From the NCBI RefSeq assembly GCF_000721705.1, contig NZ_JOJL01000033.1, positions 22,956-86,955 of the forward strand: a stretch of DNA of 64,000 nt, in the 5' to 3' direction. The notes beneath the pieces are model-generated. The model saw only the letters and a list, made by a program, of their open reading frames with translations. It had not been told where the DNA came from and made no database searches. Below, in pieces: positions 24,414-33,935 of the stretch; positions within the stretch are counted from its first letter, which is position 1; every line of letters begins with the position of its first letter. The position numbers were made by a program, and so were the translations under genes. This DNA is from Actinoplanes subtropicus (GTDB taxonomy: Bacteria; Actinomycetota; Actinomycetes; Mycobacteriales; Micromonosporaceae).

Positions 24414-25934
24414 GTACGTCTTACGCAGCTCCCGCTTCAGCACCTTCATCGACGGGCCCAGCGGGAGCGCCTCGGCGAACCGGATCTGCCGCGGGTACTT
24501 GTGCCGGCCCAGCTTCTCCCGCGACCACTCGATGAGCTCCTCCGCGGTGACGCCGCCCGGGTCGGGCACCACCACCGCGCAGATCTCCTCGCCGTGCGTC
24601 GGGTCGGGCACGCCGATCACCGCGACCTGCAGCACGGCCGGGTGCCGGGCCAGCACCTCCTCGACCTCCCGCGGGTAGACGTTGAAGCCGCCGCGGATCA
24701 CCATGTCCTTCTTGCGGTCGACGATGGTGATGAACCCGTCGTCGTCCTTGGTGCCGAGGTCGCCGGTGCGGAACCAGCCGTCCACGACGGCCTGGGCGGT
24801 CGCCTCCGGATTGTTCAGGTAGGCCGAGAACACGTTGTGCCCGCGGATGACGATCTCGCCGAGCTCGCCGTTGTCCATGAACTCGATCCGCTCGTCGATC
24901 TCCGGCCGGGCGATCTCCACCTCGACGCCCCAGATCGGGTGGCCGACGGTGCCGGCCTTCACCCCGAACGCGGGCTGGTTGGTGGTCGCGGTCGGCGAGG
25001 TCTCGGAGAGGCCGTACCCCTCGAAGATGGTCGCGTGGAACGCCTCGTTGAACTTCTCCAGCACGGCCACCGGCAGCGACGCGCCGCCGGAGACGCACAG
25101 CCGCAGCGCCGGCAGCCGGTCGGCCTTCGCCGCGGCCTCGAGCAGCCCGATGTACATGGTCGGCACGCCGTGGAAGATGGTCACGTTCTCCTTGACCATC
25201 AGGTCGATCGCGGCCTCGCCGGTGAACCGGGCCATCAGCACGATGGTGCCGCCGAGCCGGAAGGTACCGTTCATCCCCACCGTCTGGCCGAAGGTGTGGA
25301 ACAGCGGCAGGCAGCCCATCACCACGTCGTCCGCGTGCAACTCGTGGATGTCGAAGACGTTGACCATCGTGTTCATCACCAGGTTGAGGTGGGTGAGCAG
25401 CGCGCCCTTGGGCTTGCCGGTCGTCCCGCTGGTGTAGAAGACGACCGCCACGTCCTCGGCCTCGCGGCTCACGTACGTGCGCAGCGGGGGCACCGCGGCC
25501 GCCGCCTCCTCGAGCCGGCGCACACCGGGGGCCGCCGGGCCGACCGACACCGCGTCGATGCCGGCCAGCTTGGCCGCCTCGACCGCGTTCGCCAGCTGGC
25601 TGGAGTGCGCGACCAGCAGCTTGGCGCCGCTGTCCTGCAGCACGTACGCGTTCTCGGCCGGGGTGAGCAGCAGGTGCATCGGGACGATCCTGGCGCCGAC
25701 GGCGAGCGTCGCGTAGTAGACCCGGGGGAAGTCGGCCAGGTTGGGGATCTGGATCGCGACCGTGTCGCCCGGGCCGACACCCAGCTCGCGCAGGCCCGCC
25801 GCGTACGCGAGGGTCTGCTGCCACAGGTCGCGGTAGGTGATCCGCTCGGTCGTGGCAGTGTCGACCACCGCGAGCTTGTCGGGATACTTCCGGGCCGCTT
25901 CCGCCAGGACGGTGGCGAGCGACAGCTGGGTCAT
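24402..25934 (-). CDS. Acyl-CoA ligase (AMP-forming)
   Basis: 510 residues of the adenylate-forming family. Motifs include FYTSGTTGKPKGALLTH (P-loop), EGYGLSETSPT, RTGDLGTKDDDGFI, DRKKDMVIRGGFNVYPREVE and a C-terminal catalytic lysine in LGPSMKVLKREL. It converts a carboxylic acid, CoA and ATP to the acyl-CoA; chain length cannot be read from the sequence. Its ATG overlaps the TGA of the acyl-CoA dehydrogenase, and together with the divergent ALDH and ADH genes it suggests activation of an acid for beta-oxidation. Confidence 0.93.
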   Translation of the reverse strand: MTQLSLATVLAEAARKYPDKLAVVDTATTERITYRDLWQQTLAYAAGLRELGVGPGDTVAIQIPNLADFPRVYYATLAVGARIVPMHLLLTPAENAYVLQDSGAKLLVAHSSQLANAVEAAKLAGIDAVSVGPAAPGVRRLEEAAAAVPPLRTYVSREAEDVAVVFYTSGTTGKPKGALLTHLNLVMNTMVNVFDIHELHADDVVMGCLPLFHTFGQTVGMNGTFRLGGTIVLMARFTGEAAIDLMVKENVTIFHGVPTMYIGLLEAAAKADRLPALRLCVSGGASLPVAVLEKFNEAFHATIFEGYGLSETSPTATTNQPAFGVKAGTVGHPIWGVEVEIARPEIDERIEFMDNGELGEIVIRGHNVFSAYLNNPEATAQAVVDGWFRTGDLGTKDDDGFITIVDRKKDMVIRGGFNVYPREVEEVLARHPAVLQVAVIGVPDPTHGEEICAVVVPDPGGVTAEELIEWSREKLGRHKYPRQIRFAEALPLGPSMKVLKRELRKTYSGE

Positions 25935-27103
25935 GCGAGGTGCCCTCCGATCTTCGTGTACCCGCGCAGGAGATCGCGCGAGATGATGAGCCGCTGCATC
26001 TCGTCGGTGCCCTCGTAGATCCGCATCAGGCGGACCTGTCGGTACCAGCGCTCGATCGGAAGCTCACGGGTGTACCCCATGCCGCCGTGGATCTGCATGA
26101 CCCGGTCCACGACCCGGTTCACCATGCCGGCGCCGTACAGCTTTGCCATCGATGAAGCGTGCCTGGGGTCCTCGCCTTGGTCAACGGTCCAGGCGGCGCG
26201 CAGGATCAGCCAACGGGCCGCTTCCAGCTCGACCTCGGAGTCGGCGATCATCCACTGGATCGCCTGGTTCACCCCGATCCGCTGGCCGAAGGTCTCGCGC
26301 GTGTTGGCGTACTCGATCGCCATCGACAATGCCCGCTCGGCGATGCCCAGCGCGTTGGAGGGGATCAGGTAGCGGCCCTTGCCGATCCACTTCATGCCCA
26401 GCTCGAAGCCCTGGCCGATCTCGCCGAGGATGTTGCGGTTCGGCACCCGGACGTCCTCGAAGATCAGCGAGGCCGGGCCGCCCTCGCCCATGGTCTGGAT
26501 GAACTCCGACCGCCAGCCCATCGACCGGTCGACCAGGAAGGCCGTGGCGCCGCCGTTGCTGGCCTTGCGGGCCGGGTCGGTCACCGCGACCACGATCGCG
26601 AAGTCGGCGTCGTTGCCGTTGGTGATGAACGTCTTCTCGCCGTTGAGCACCCAGTCGTCGCCGTCGCGTACGGCCCGAAGTTTGATGTTGGCAGCGTCCG
26701 AGCCCGCGCCCGGTTCGGTGATCGCGAAGCAGGAGATCCGGTCGCCCTCGATCGTGGGCCGCAGGAACTCGTCCTTCTGCTCGTCATTGGCGTAGTACAG
26801 GATGTTGTCCGCCTCGCCGCCGAACTTGAACTGCACGAAGGTGCGGCCCACCTCGGTCCAGATCAGCGACTGGAGGATGGCCGGCAGGTTCATCCCGCCG
26901 TACTCCTCGGGGGTGGACAGGCCCCAGAAGCCGAACTTCTTCGCCTTCTGCTGAAGCTCGCGCAGCTCGCTGGGCTCCAGGCCGGGCTGGTGGCGGCGCT
27001 CCCGGAGAAGTGCCTCCTGTTCCAGCGGCATGACCTCTTTGGTGATGAACTGACGAGCGGTGTCGCGAATCGCACGCTCTTCGTCGGTGAGCGAGAAGTC
27101 CAT
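25931..27103 (-). CDS. Acyl-CoA dehydrogenase
   Basis: 390 residues. FAD-dependent oxidation of acyl-CoA to the 2-enoyl form. Recognisable blocks are FAITEPGAGSDAANIKL, WVLNGEKTFITNG, FEDVRVPNRNILGE, AIEYANTRETFGQRIG, and QIHGGMGYTRELPIERWYRQVRLMRIYEGTDE (catalytic-base region). It begins an operon with the acyl-CoA ligase (ATGA overlap). The start at 27103 follows TAGTTT by seven bases in the shared promoter region with tetR. Confidence 0.95.
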   Translation of the reverse strand: MDFSLTDEERAIRDTARQFITKEVMPLEQEALLRERRHQPGLEPSELRELQQKAKKFGFWGLSTPEEYGGMNLPAILQSLIWTEVGRTFVQFKFGGEADNILYYANDEQKDEFLRPTIEGDRISCFAITEPGAGSDAANIKLRAVRDGDDWVLNGEKTFITNGNDADFAIVVAVTDPARKASNGGATAFLVDRSMGWRSEFIQTMGEGGPASLIFEDVRVPNRNILGEIGQGFELGMKWIGKGRYLIPSNALGIAERALSMAIEYANTRETFGQRIGVNQAIQWMIADSEVELEAARWLILRAAWTVDQGEDPRHASSMAKLYGAGMVNRVVDRVMQIHGGMGYTRELPIERWYRQVRLMRIYEGTDEMQRLIISRDLLRGYTKIGGHLA

Positions 27104-27110
27104 GTCGCTT

Positions 27111-27133
27111 AAACTAGCGGCGTAAGTTTTAGC
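27111..27133. promoter_or_regulatory. Divergent promoter with a dyad between acyl-CoA dehydrogenase and tetR
   Basis: On the minus strand TAGTTT (27111-27116) is the -10 for the dehydrogenase. The plus strand reads AAACT and AGTTT separated by nine bases (27111-27129), an inverted repeat overlapping that -10. It is a plausible operator for the adjacent TetR. Confidence 0.45.
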
Positions 27134-27167
27134 ACGTCCAGTGCCAAATTCCTTGGAGGTTGCTGAG

Positions 27168-27796
27168 ATGGCCCGGCCGAGGCAGGCGCTGCTGACCCGC
27201 GAGCGGATCGTCGACGCCGCGTCGGCGCTGGTCGACAAGGAGGGGCTGGACGCTCTTTCGATGCGCCGGCTCGCCACCGAGCTCGGCGTCCAGGGCCCGT
27301 CGCTCTACAACCACTTCGGCACGAAGGCCGAGATCGTCGACGCGGTCGCCGACGCGGTGATCGAGCGGATCGATCTCACCGCCTTCGGGGCGTACGAGTG
27401 GCCCGAGGCGGTGCGCCGCTGGGCCCAGTCGTACCGGGCCGTGCTGGTCGCCCACCCGAACATCGTGCCGGCGCTGGCCACCGGCCCCGGCCGCCGCCGG
27501 CCGGCCGCGCTGGCGATGGCCGAGGCGGTCTTCGGCGCGCTGGTCGACGCCGGTTGGCCGCCCGCCCGGGCCACGCACATCGGCGCGCTCCTGCGCTATC
27601 TCGTCATCGGGTCGGCGCTCGGCTCGTTCGCGCTCGGCTTCGACATCGATCCGGGGCTGTACGACCAGTACCCGCACCTGCACGACGCGCCGCTGCTCGC
27701 GGCGCGGCACGAGGCCGTCGACGAAGCCGCCTTCGAGCTCGGCCTGGACCTGCTGATCAATGGCCTGACGGCCGGACAAGAGTTAGGGACTCGCCG

Positions 27797-27800
<4 letters not shown>
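27168..27800 (+). CDS. TetR-family regulator of the alcohol/acid degradation genes
   Basis: 210 residues. Helix-turn-helix: LTRERIVDAASALVDKEG then LSMRRLATELGVQGPSLYNHFGTKAEIVDA. The C-terminal ligand domain has the WAQSYRAVLVAHPNIVPALA pattern of TetR_C-containing regulators. GGAGGT precedes the ATG. The stop overlaps the start of the aldehyde dehydrogenase gene (ATGA), so regulator and enzymes share one transcript, divergent from acyl-CoA dehydrogenase and ligase. An acyl-CoA or aldehyde effector is a reasonable guess. Confidence 0.92.
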
Positions 27801-29202
<1,402 letters not shown>

Positions 29203-29206
<4 letters not shown>

Positions 29207-30291
29207 CCAACTACTTCAACGGCGTGGTGGTTCGATCGTCCGGCGCCCGGCCCGACGTGGCCGAGTTGCGGCTGCCCGAGATCGGGCCGGGCCAGGTGCG
29301 GGTGCGCATCCGCGCGGCCGGGGTCTGCCACTCGGACCTATCCATGATCAACGGGACGATCCGGGTCCCGTACCCGCTGATCCTGGGTCACGAGGCGGCC
29401 GGCGAGGTGCTCGAGGCGGGGGAGCACGTCACCCGTGCGGCGGTCGGCGACCACGTCGTGCTCAACTGGCAGCCGCCCTGCCGCGGCTGCTGGTTCTGCG
29501 AGCGGGGCGAGCCGTGGCTCTGCTCCACCTCCTCCGGCGTCGCGGCCCTGGAGAACGGCATCACCCTGGAGGGCGCCCCGGTGCACGTGGCGCTCGGCCT
29601 CGGCGCGTTCGCCGACCAGGTGGTCGCCCCGGAAAACGCGGTGATCCGGGTGCCCGCCGAGCTCGGCTTCGACCGCGCGGCGCTGCTCGGCTGCGGCGTG
29701 CTGACCGGCACCGGCGCGGTCCGCAACACCGCCCGGGTCGCCCGTGGTGAGTCGGTCGTGGTGATCGGACTGGGCGGCGTCGGCCTCTCGGTGGTCGCCG
29801 CGGCCCGCGCGGCCGGCGCCTCGGCGGTGATCGCGGTGGACGTCTCGGCGGCGAAGAAGGGGCTGGCCGAGGCGGCCGGCGCGACCGACTTCGTGGTTTC
29901 CTCCGACGCGCTCTCCAAGGAGATCCGGGTGCGCACCTCGGGCCGCGGCGCCGACCACGCCTTCGAGTGCGTCGGCCGGGCCGCCACCATCCGCGCGGCC
30001 TGGCGGGCGACTCGCCGCGGCGGCCAGGTCACCGTGGTCGGCATGGGCGGCAACGAGGACATGGTGCAGCTGTCCGCGCTCGACATCTTCTCCTCGGCCC
30101 GCACCCTGCGCTCCTCGGTGTACGGCGGCGCCGACTTCGACGCCGAGATCCCCCAGCTGGCGGCGGACGTGCTCGCCGGCGCCCTCGCCGTCGACCACCT
30201 GATCTCCGACCGGATCGGCCTGGCCGACGTGCCGGCGGCGTTCGACCGGATGTCGCGCGGGGAGGGCGCCCGCTCGGTCGTCGTCCTGTAG
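29203..30291 (+). CDS. Zinc-dependent alcohol dehydrogenase (MDR family)
   Basis: 362 residues. Catalytic zinc ligands are Cys42 (AAGVCHSD), His63-Glu64 (ILGHEAAG) and a later Cys; structural zinc is held by Cys93, Cys96, Cys99 and Cys107. The Rossmann loop is VIGLGGVGLSVV, followed by an acidic residue (AVDVS) that favours NAD+. It oxidises an alcohol to the aldehyde used by the preceding ALDH. Terminated by the inverted repeat at 30303-30349. Confidence 0.95.
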
Positions 30292-30302
30292 CGCCCTCGT
30301 CC

Positions 30303-30349
30303 CGTACGCGAGTCCGTCCGTCAGGAACACGCAACAGGACTCGCGTACG
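30303..30349. terminator. Perfect 13-bp inverted repeat between adh and the conjugation operon
   Basis: CGTACGCGAGTCC (30303-30315) is the exact reverse complement of 30337-30349, with a 21-base loop. It begins 11 bases after the adh stop and ends 19 bases before the ATG of the 58-residue peptide. It probably ends the tetR-ALDH-ADH transcript; given its position it could also regulate entry into the next operon. Confidence 0.7.
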
Positions 30350-30368
30350 ACAGGACGGAGCCAGCGCC

Positions 30369-30545
30369 ATGGACGACACGCGTCCCGAAAAGATCCAGAA
30401 GGAGCTCAGCGACATCACGGCGGGCCGGCCGACCTCGCAGGAACTGGTCTTCGACCCCCGCAGCGGTCAGCTCACCGTCACCAACCAGCCCAGCCCCGAC
30501 CAGGTCATCGCGACGGACACCGCGGAGAGCGGGTATTTCTCGTGA
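30369..30545 (+). CDS. 58-residue acidic peptide, candidate modifier or substrate of the E1/JAMM/E2 system
   Basis: Small gene starting at ATG 30369, with GGAG eight bases upstream. The protein is hydrophilic, rich in Asp, Glu, Gln, Ser and Thr, without Cys, and has Lys only at 3 positions or fewer (residues 8 and 11). A possible hairpin is ELVFDPRSGQLTV. It is too short for a beta-grasp ubiquitin fold and ends ESGYFS rather than Gly-Gly. Its TGA overlaps the GTG of the E1-like gene (GTGA), which ties its translation to the enzyme. It may be a Pup-like disordered tag, a precursor trimmed by the JAMM protease to expose Gly55, or a RiPP-like precursor. Function is inferred from context only. 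Confidence 0.7.
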   Translation: MDDTRPEKIQKELSDITAGRPTSQELVFDPRSGQLTVTNQPSPDQVIATDTAESGYFS

Positions 30546-31783
30546 CCCGGGTCTTCGTGTACCAGGAGCAGCTCGACGCCCTGCGGCAGCGGTGGCGCCC
30601 GGGCGATCCGGAGCTGAGCGTCGACGCGCTCGGCATGGCGATGGACGACGGCGACGTCTTCCACATCTACCTGCAGCCGCCCCGGGCGCATTTCGCCGGC
30701 GAGCCGTGCCGGGCCCGGGTGACCCTGTCCGGAACGCCGGTGGCCGCCCCGGCCGGCGACGACGCCCCCCGGGTGGCCGTCGCCGTCTCGCCGGACGGCG
30801 GCGTGAGCGGCCTGGTCAGCGGGCCGGCCGGCCCGGTCGAGGCGCAGGTCCAGGTGGTGCCGGTCTCGGCCCAGCTCTACACCCGGTCGAAGGGCCTGCT
30901 CGAGACCGACGCGCTGGCCGGCCGGTCGGTCGCGATCGTCGGGCTGGGCAGCGGCGGCTCGACCATCGCGGTGGCGCTCGCGCAGAGCGGCATCGGGCGC
31001 ATGGTGCTGGTCGACCGGGACCGCCTCGAGGCCGGCAACGTGGCCCGGCACGCCTGCGGCATCGGCGATCTGGGCCGGCGCAAGACCACCGCGGTCGCCG
31101 ACCTGGTGCACGGCAAGAACCCGGCGCTCGACGTGGTCACCGCCGACGTGGACATCCTGCAGAACCCGGACGCGCTGGAGAACGCGGTCCGCGGGACGGA
31201 CCTGCTGATCGCCGCGACCGACAGCGACCGCAGCCGGTTCGTGCTCAACCAGCTGGCGCTCGACCAGCGACTCCCGGCGATCTTCGGCCGGGTGCTGACC
31301 CGGGCCTGCGGCGGGGACGTGCTGCGCGTACGCCCGTTCGAAGGCCCCTGCCTGGCCTGCGTCTACACCGAGCAGTTCCTGGCCCAGCGGCCGCGCGAGT
31401 TCTCCCGCCGCAGCGAGGCCCGCGAGGACGCGCCCGCCTACGTGGCCGATGACGATCTCGACGCGACCGTCCAGGTCGGACTCGCCTCCGACATCGCGCC
31501 GATCTCCACCATGATGGTCAAGCTCGCGCTGGTCGAGCTGTCCCGCGGCACCTCTGGCGGCCTGGAGTCGCTCGACCAGGACCTGGTGGCCGACTTCTAC
31601 GTCTGGGCCAACCGCCGGGAGGGCGTCTACGCCTCCTGGCCGCAGATGGGCTACGAGTTCACCAAGCCGGCCGTGCTCCGCTGGTACGGCGCCAACCTGT
31701 CCCGCAACGACGCGTGCGTCTCGTGCGGCGTCGCCCCGGCCGGCGCCGACAACATCTTCGCGAACCGGGAGGCGATGGCATGA
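30542..31783 (+). CDS. ThiF/E1-like ubiquitin-activating-type adenylyltransferase
   Basis: 413 residues. Residues 1-115 form an N-terminal domain I do not recognise. The ThiF core begins at 128: VAIVGLGSGGSTIAVALAQSG (nucleotide loop 134-140), acidic VDRDRLEAGN with Asn166 and Arg169, and Lys181. Zinc cysteines are Cys270/Cys273 (CLAC) and Cys392/Cys395 (CVSC). Cys172 and Cys256 are further candidates for the thioester cysteine. The family adenylates the C-terminus of a small protein. Start is GTG 30542 overlapping the peptide stop. Order and neighbours (JAMM, E2) indicate a conjugation pathway rather than thiamine or molybdopterin synthesis. Confidence 0.9.
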   Translation: MTRVFVYQEQLDALRQRWRPGDPELSVDALGMAMDDGDVFHIYLQPPRAHFAGEPCRARVTLSGTPVAAPAGDDAPRVAVAVSPDGGVSGLVSGPAGPVEAQVQVVPVSAQLYTRSKGLLETDALAGRSVAIVGLGSGGSTIAVALAQSGIGRMVLVDRDRLEAGNVARHACGIGDLGRRKTTAVADLVHGKNPALDVVTADVDILQNPDALENAVRGTDLLIAATDSDRSRFVLNQLALDQRLPAIFGRVLTRACGGDVLRVRPFEGPCLACVYTEQFLAQRPREFSRRSEAREDAPAYVADDDLDATVQVGLASDIAPISTMMVKLALVELSRGTSGGLESLDQDLVADFYVWANRREGVYASWPQMGYEFTKPAVLRWYGANLSRNDACVSCGVAPAGADNIFANREAMA

Positions 31784-31867
31784 CCGCCTGCACCGAGCGG
31801 CACCTCCGCAAGTTGCGCACTCAGGCCGGAGGCGAGGGCCAGAAGGGCATGCCTAAGGAGGCACAGC

Positions 31868-32890
31868 ATGACTGCGCACGGCAACACCATCCATCGTCCG
31901 CGGCCGGTCCGCGACGACGACCTGTTCGTCGTCTCGATCCACGAGGGGGAGCTCCAGCGCATCGCCAACTGGGTGGCCGAGTACCCGCGCCGGGAGACCG
32001 GCGGCGACCTCTTCGGCTTCTGGACCCACACCGGCGCGCCGGCCGTCCAGCTGACCCTCGGCCCCGGGCCGAACGCGCGACACGAGCACGCCGCCTTCTT
32101 CCAGGACGCCGACTACCTGCGCAATCGTGGCCGGCGGGCGCAGGACCAGTACGGCCTGCAGCACATCGGCGACTGGCATTCGCACCACGAGCTGGGGCTT
32201 GCCGAGCCAAGCAGCGGGGACGTCTCGACCGCGCTGCGCACCCTGGAGCTCAACGGCTTCACCCGGTTCCTGATCTTCGTGGCCAACATCCGGGCCGGCG
32301 AGCGCGCGATGATCCGGCGCCGGTTCACCGGCCAGGTCCAGATCAACGCGTTTCTCTTCGAGCGTGGCCGGCCTTCCTTCCGGCGCGGCCGGTTCCAGGT
32401 GCTGCCCGGCGAGAGCCCCACGGGCGCCTCCGCGGAGCGGGCCGGGATCATCAAACCGGTCGGTGGCGAGCTCGCGCCGGTCGCCGTGCCGGTGGTGGCG
32501 GCGCCCGCGGCCGGCCCGCGGCCGCAGGGCTGGTTCACCGAACAGTGGGGCACCGAGTTCCTCCGGCGGGTGGACGCGACCTGCCGTGAGCTGTTCCGCG
32601 ACTGCCGGATGATGGTCACCCCGGACGGCGCGCTGACGTACCACTTCAGCAATGCGGCCGGGAACTGGTCGATGGCCTTCCCGCCGGACTTCCCGGACGG
32701 CGAGGTGCACGTGCTGCTGGAGGAGCGGCCGGCCGCCCGGATCGCGCCGCACGCGTCGATGACCGACGCCGACTTCTGCCGGACGGTGACCGACGTGGTG
32801 ACCGCCACGACGGCGCCGAGGCCCGCCCCACGGGTCGAGGAACCGACGGAGGCCGCCGCGGCCGAGCCGGAGCGGTCCGATGTGGAATAG
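31868..32890 (+). CDS. JAMM/JAB-domain metalloprotease with extra C-terminal domain
   Basis: 340 residues. The MPN/JAB fold spans about 20-175: Glu43 (RRETGGDLFGFW), then H104-S-H106, eight residues, S115-x2-D118 (HIGDWHSHHELGLAEPSSGD). These are the zinc ligands and catalytic residues of deubiquitinase-type JAMM enzymes. After a Pro/Ala linker, residues 220-310 form a separate domain with LTYHFSNAAGNWSMAFPPDFP, reminiscent of the beta-sheet and P..FP edge of E2/RWD folds, without an obvious active cysteine. AAGGAGG precedes the ATG. Expected to trim the modifier or remove it from targets. Confidence 0.9.
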   Translation: MTAHGNTIHRPRPVRDDDLFVVSIHEGELQRIANWVAEYPRRETGGDLFGFWTHTGAPAVQLTLGPGPNARHEHAAFFQDADYLRNRGRRAQDQYGLQHIGDWHSHHELGLAEPSSGDVSTALRTLELNGFTRFLIFVANIRAGERAMIRRRFTGQVQINAFLFERGRPSFRRGRFQVLPGESPTGASAERAGIIKPVGGELAPVAVPVVAAPAAGPRPQGWFTEQWGTEFLRRVDATCRELFRDCRMMVTPDGALTYHFSNAAGNWSMAFPPDFPDGEVHVLLEERPAARIAPHASMTDADFCRTVTDVVTATTAPRPAPRVEEPTEAAAAEPERSDVE

Positions 32891-33326
32891 CGGCCAGCAG
32901 CAGCGACTCATGCAGGAGCGGATGATCCTGGCCCAGTACTTCCCGACGCTGGCCTGGTACAACCCGGTGGTGCGCGGCTCGACGTACGTCGAGGGCGTCC
33001 TCACCACCAACGGCGGCGGCCGGTACCAGGTGCGGATCATGCTGCCGGCGCAGTATCCCAACGACTGCCCGGACATGCTGGTCATGCAGCCGGCCCTGCT
33101 CTGGGACGCGGGCGGCCGGCCGATGGTCACGGCCAGCGCGGAGAACCACACGCTGGAGGCGATCGGCGGGCACACCCGGATCTGTCACTACAACCCGCGG
33201 TTCTGGACGCCGCAGAACACGATCTACCTGGTGGCGTTGAAGGGCCGGATCTGGCTGGAGGCGTACGAGGCGCACCGCCGGTCTGGGCGTCCACTGGACG
33301 ATTTTCTCCCGCATATGGGTAGCTGA
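32880..33326 (+). CDS. E2-like ubiquitin-conjugating-fold protein
   Basis: 148 residues matching the prokaryotic E2 family. The N-terminal helix (QQRLMQERMILAQYFP) is followed by strands YVEGVLTTNGGGRYQVRIML, the edge PAQYPNDCPDMLV, then GGHTRICHYNPRFWTPQNTIY with the predicted catalytic Cys102 beside His98/His103, and a C-terminal helix (LVALKGRIWLEAYEAH). It should accept the activated modifier from the E1 as a thioester. Its start overlaps the JAMM stop by 11 bases. A terminator follows directly, making it the last gene of the operon. Confidence 0.88.
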   Translation: MWNSGQQQRLMQERMILAQYFPTLAWYNPVVRGSTYVEGVLTTNGGGRYQVRIMLPAQYPNDCPDMLVMQPALLWDAGGRPMVTASAENHTLEAIGGHTRICHYNPRFWTPQNTIYLVALKGRIWLEAYEAHRRSGRPLDDFLPHMGS

Positions 33327-33331
33327 TCGGG

Positions 33332-33359
33332 CGCGGGCGGGACTGCGGCACCGCCCGCG
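33332..33359. terminator. Terminator of the E1-JAMM-E2 operon
   Basis: CGCGGGCGG (33332-33340) and CCGCCCGCG (33351-33359) form a perfect nine-base stem with a ten-base loop, five bases after the E2 stop codon. It separates the four-gene operon from the DUF6886-like gene. Confidence 0.75.
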
Positions 33360-33374
33360 TGCGAGAGTGTCCGG

Positions 33375-33935
33375 ATGCGACCGGAACCGGGGCAGGTGCT
33401 GCACTTCTCGGAGGACCCGACGATCACCCGGTTCATGCCGGGGGTCACCTCGCCGTACGTCTGGGCGGTGGACTGGCGCAACGCGCCCAGCTACTGGTTC
33501 CCGCGGCAATGCCCGCGCGCGATGGCGTGGGTCCGCGACACCACCACCGAGGCCGACCGCGACCGCATCATCGGCGCCGGCTGCGGCCCGCGCGTCCACG
33601 CCATCGAATACGCCTGGCTGAAACCCCTGCAAACCACGATGGTGTACGCCTACCGCCTCCCCGCCGGCCCGTTCCACTACGTGTCGTCCCCGGACGCCGA
33701 ACCGCACGCGCTGGTGGCCGCCGAGCCGGTGACGCCGCTGGTCCCGCCGGAACCGGTCGGCAACCTGATCGACTGCCACGCCGCGGCCGGCATCCAGCTG
33801 CGTCTGCTCGACAACCTGTGGTCCTTCTGGGACGAGGTCATCGAGAGCACGGTCGGCTTCAGCGGCATCCGCCTGCGTAACGCCCAGCCACGGCCGTCAA
33901 GCGACGGGCAGCCGCAGGCCGAGCAGCCCGCCTAG
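33375..33935 (+). CDS. DUF6886-like protein of unknown function
   Basis: 186 residues beginning MRPEPGQVLHFSEDPTITRF, with PYVWAVDWRNAPSYWFPRQC and MAWVRDTTTEADRDRI. This matches a widespread actinobacterial protein of unknown function that I recall as DUF6886. No catalytic motif is evident. GAGAGT lies six bases before the ATG, so it probably has its own promoter after the E2 terminator. The C-terminal 39 bases overlap the convergent cysteine-cluster gene. Whether it works with the conjugation genes is unknown. Confidence 0.7.
   Translation: MRPEPGQVLHFSEDPTITRFMPGVTSPYVWAVDWRNAPSYWFPRQCPRAMAWVRDTTTEADRDRIIGAGCGPRVHAIEYAWLKPLQTTMVYAYRLPAGPFHYVSSPDAEPHALVAAEPVTPLVPPEPVGNLIDCHAAAGIQLRLLDNLWSFWDEVIESTVGFSGIRLRNAQPRPSSDGQPQAEQPA

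Noticed and set aside
31780..32589. ATG overlapping the E1 stop (ATGA) that opens a frame through the JAMM gene
   Set aside because: The frame has no stop until deep inside the JAMM gene, whose own start has a perfect AAGGAGG. The 84-base gap is better read as leader plus ribosome binding site.
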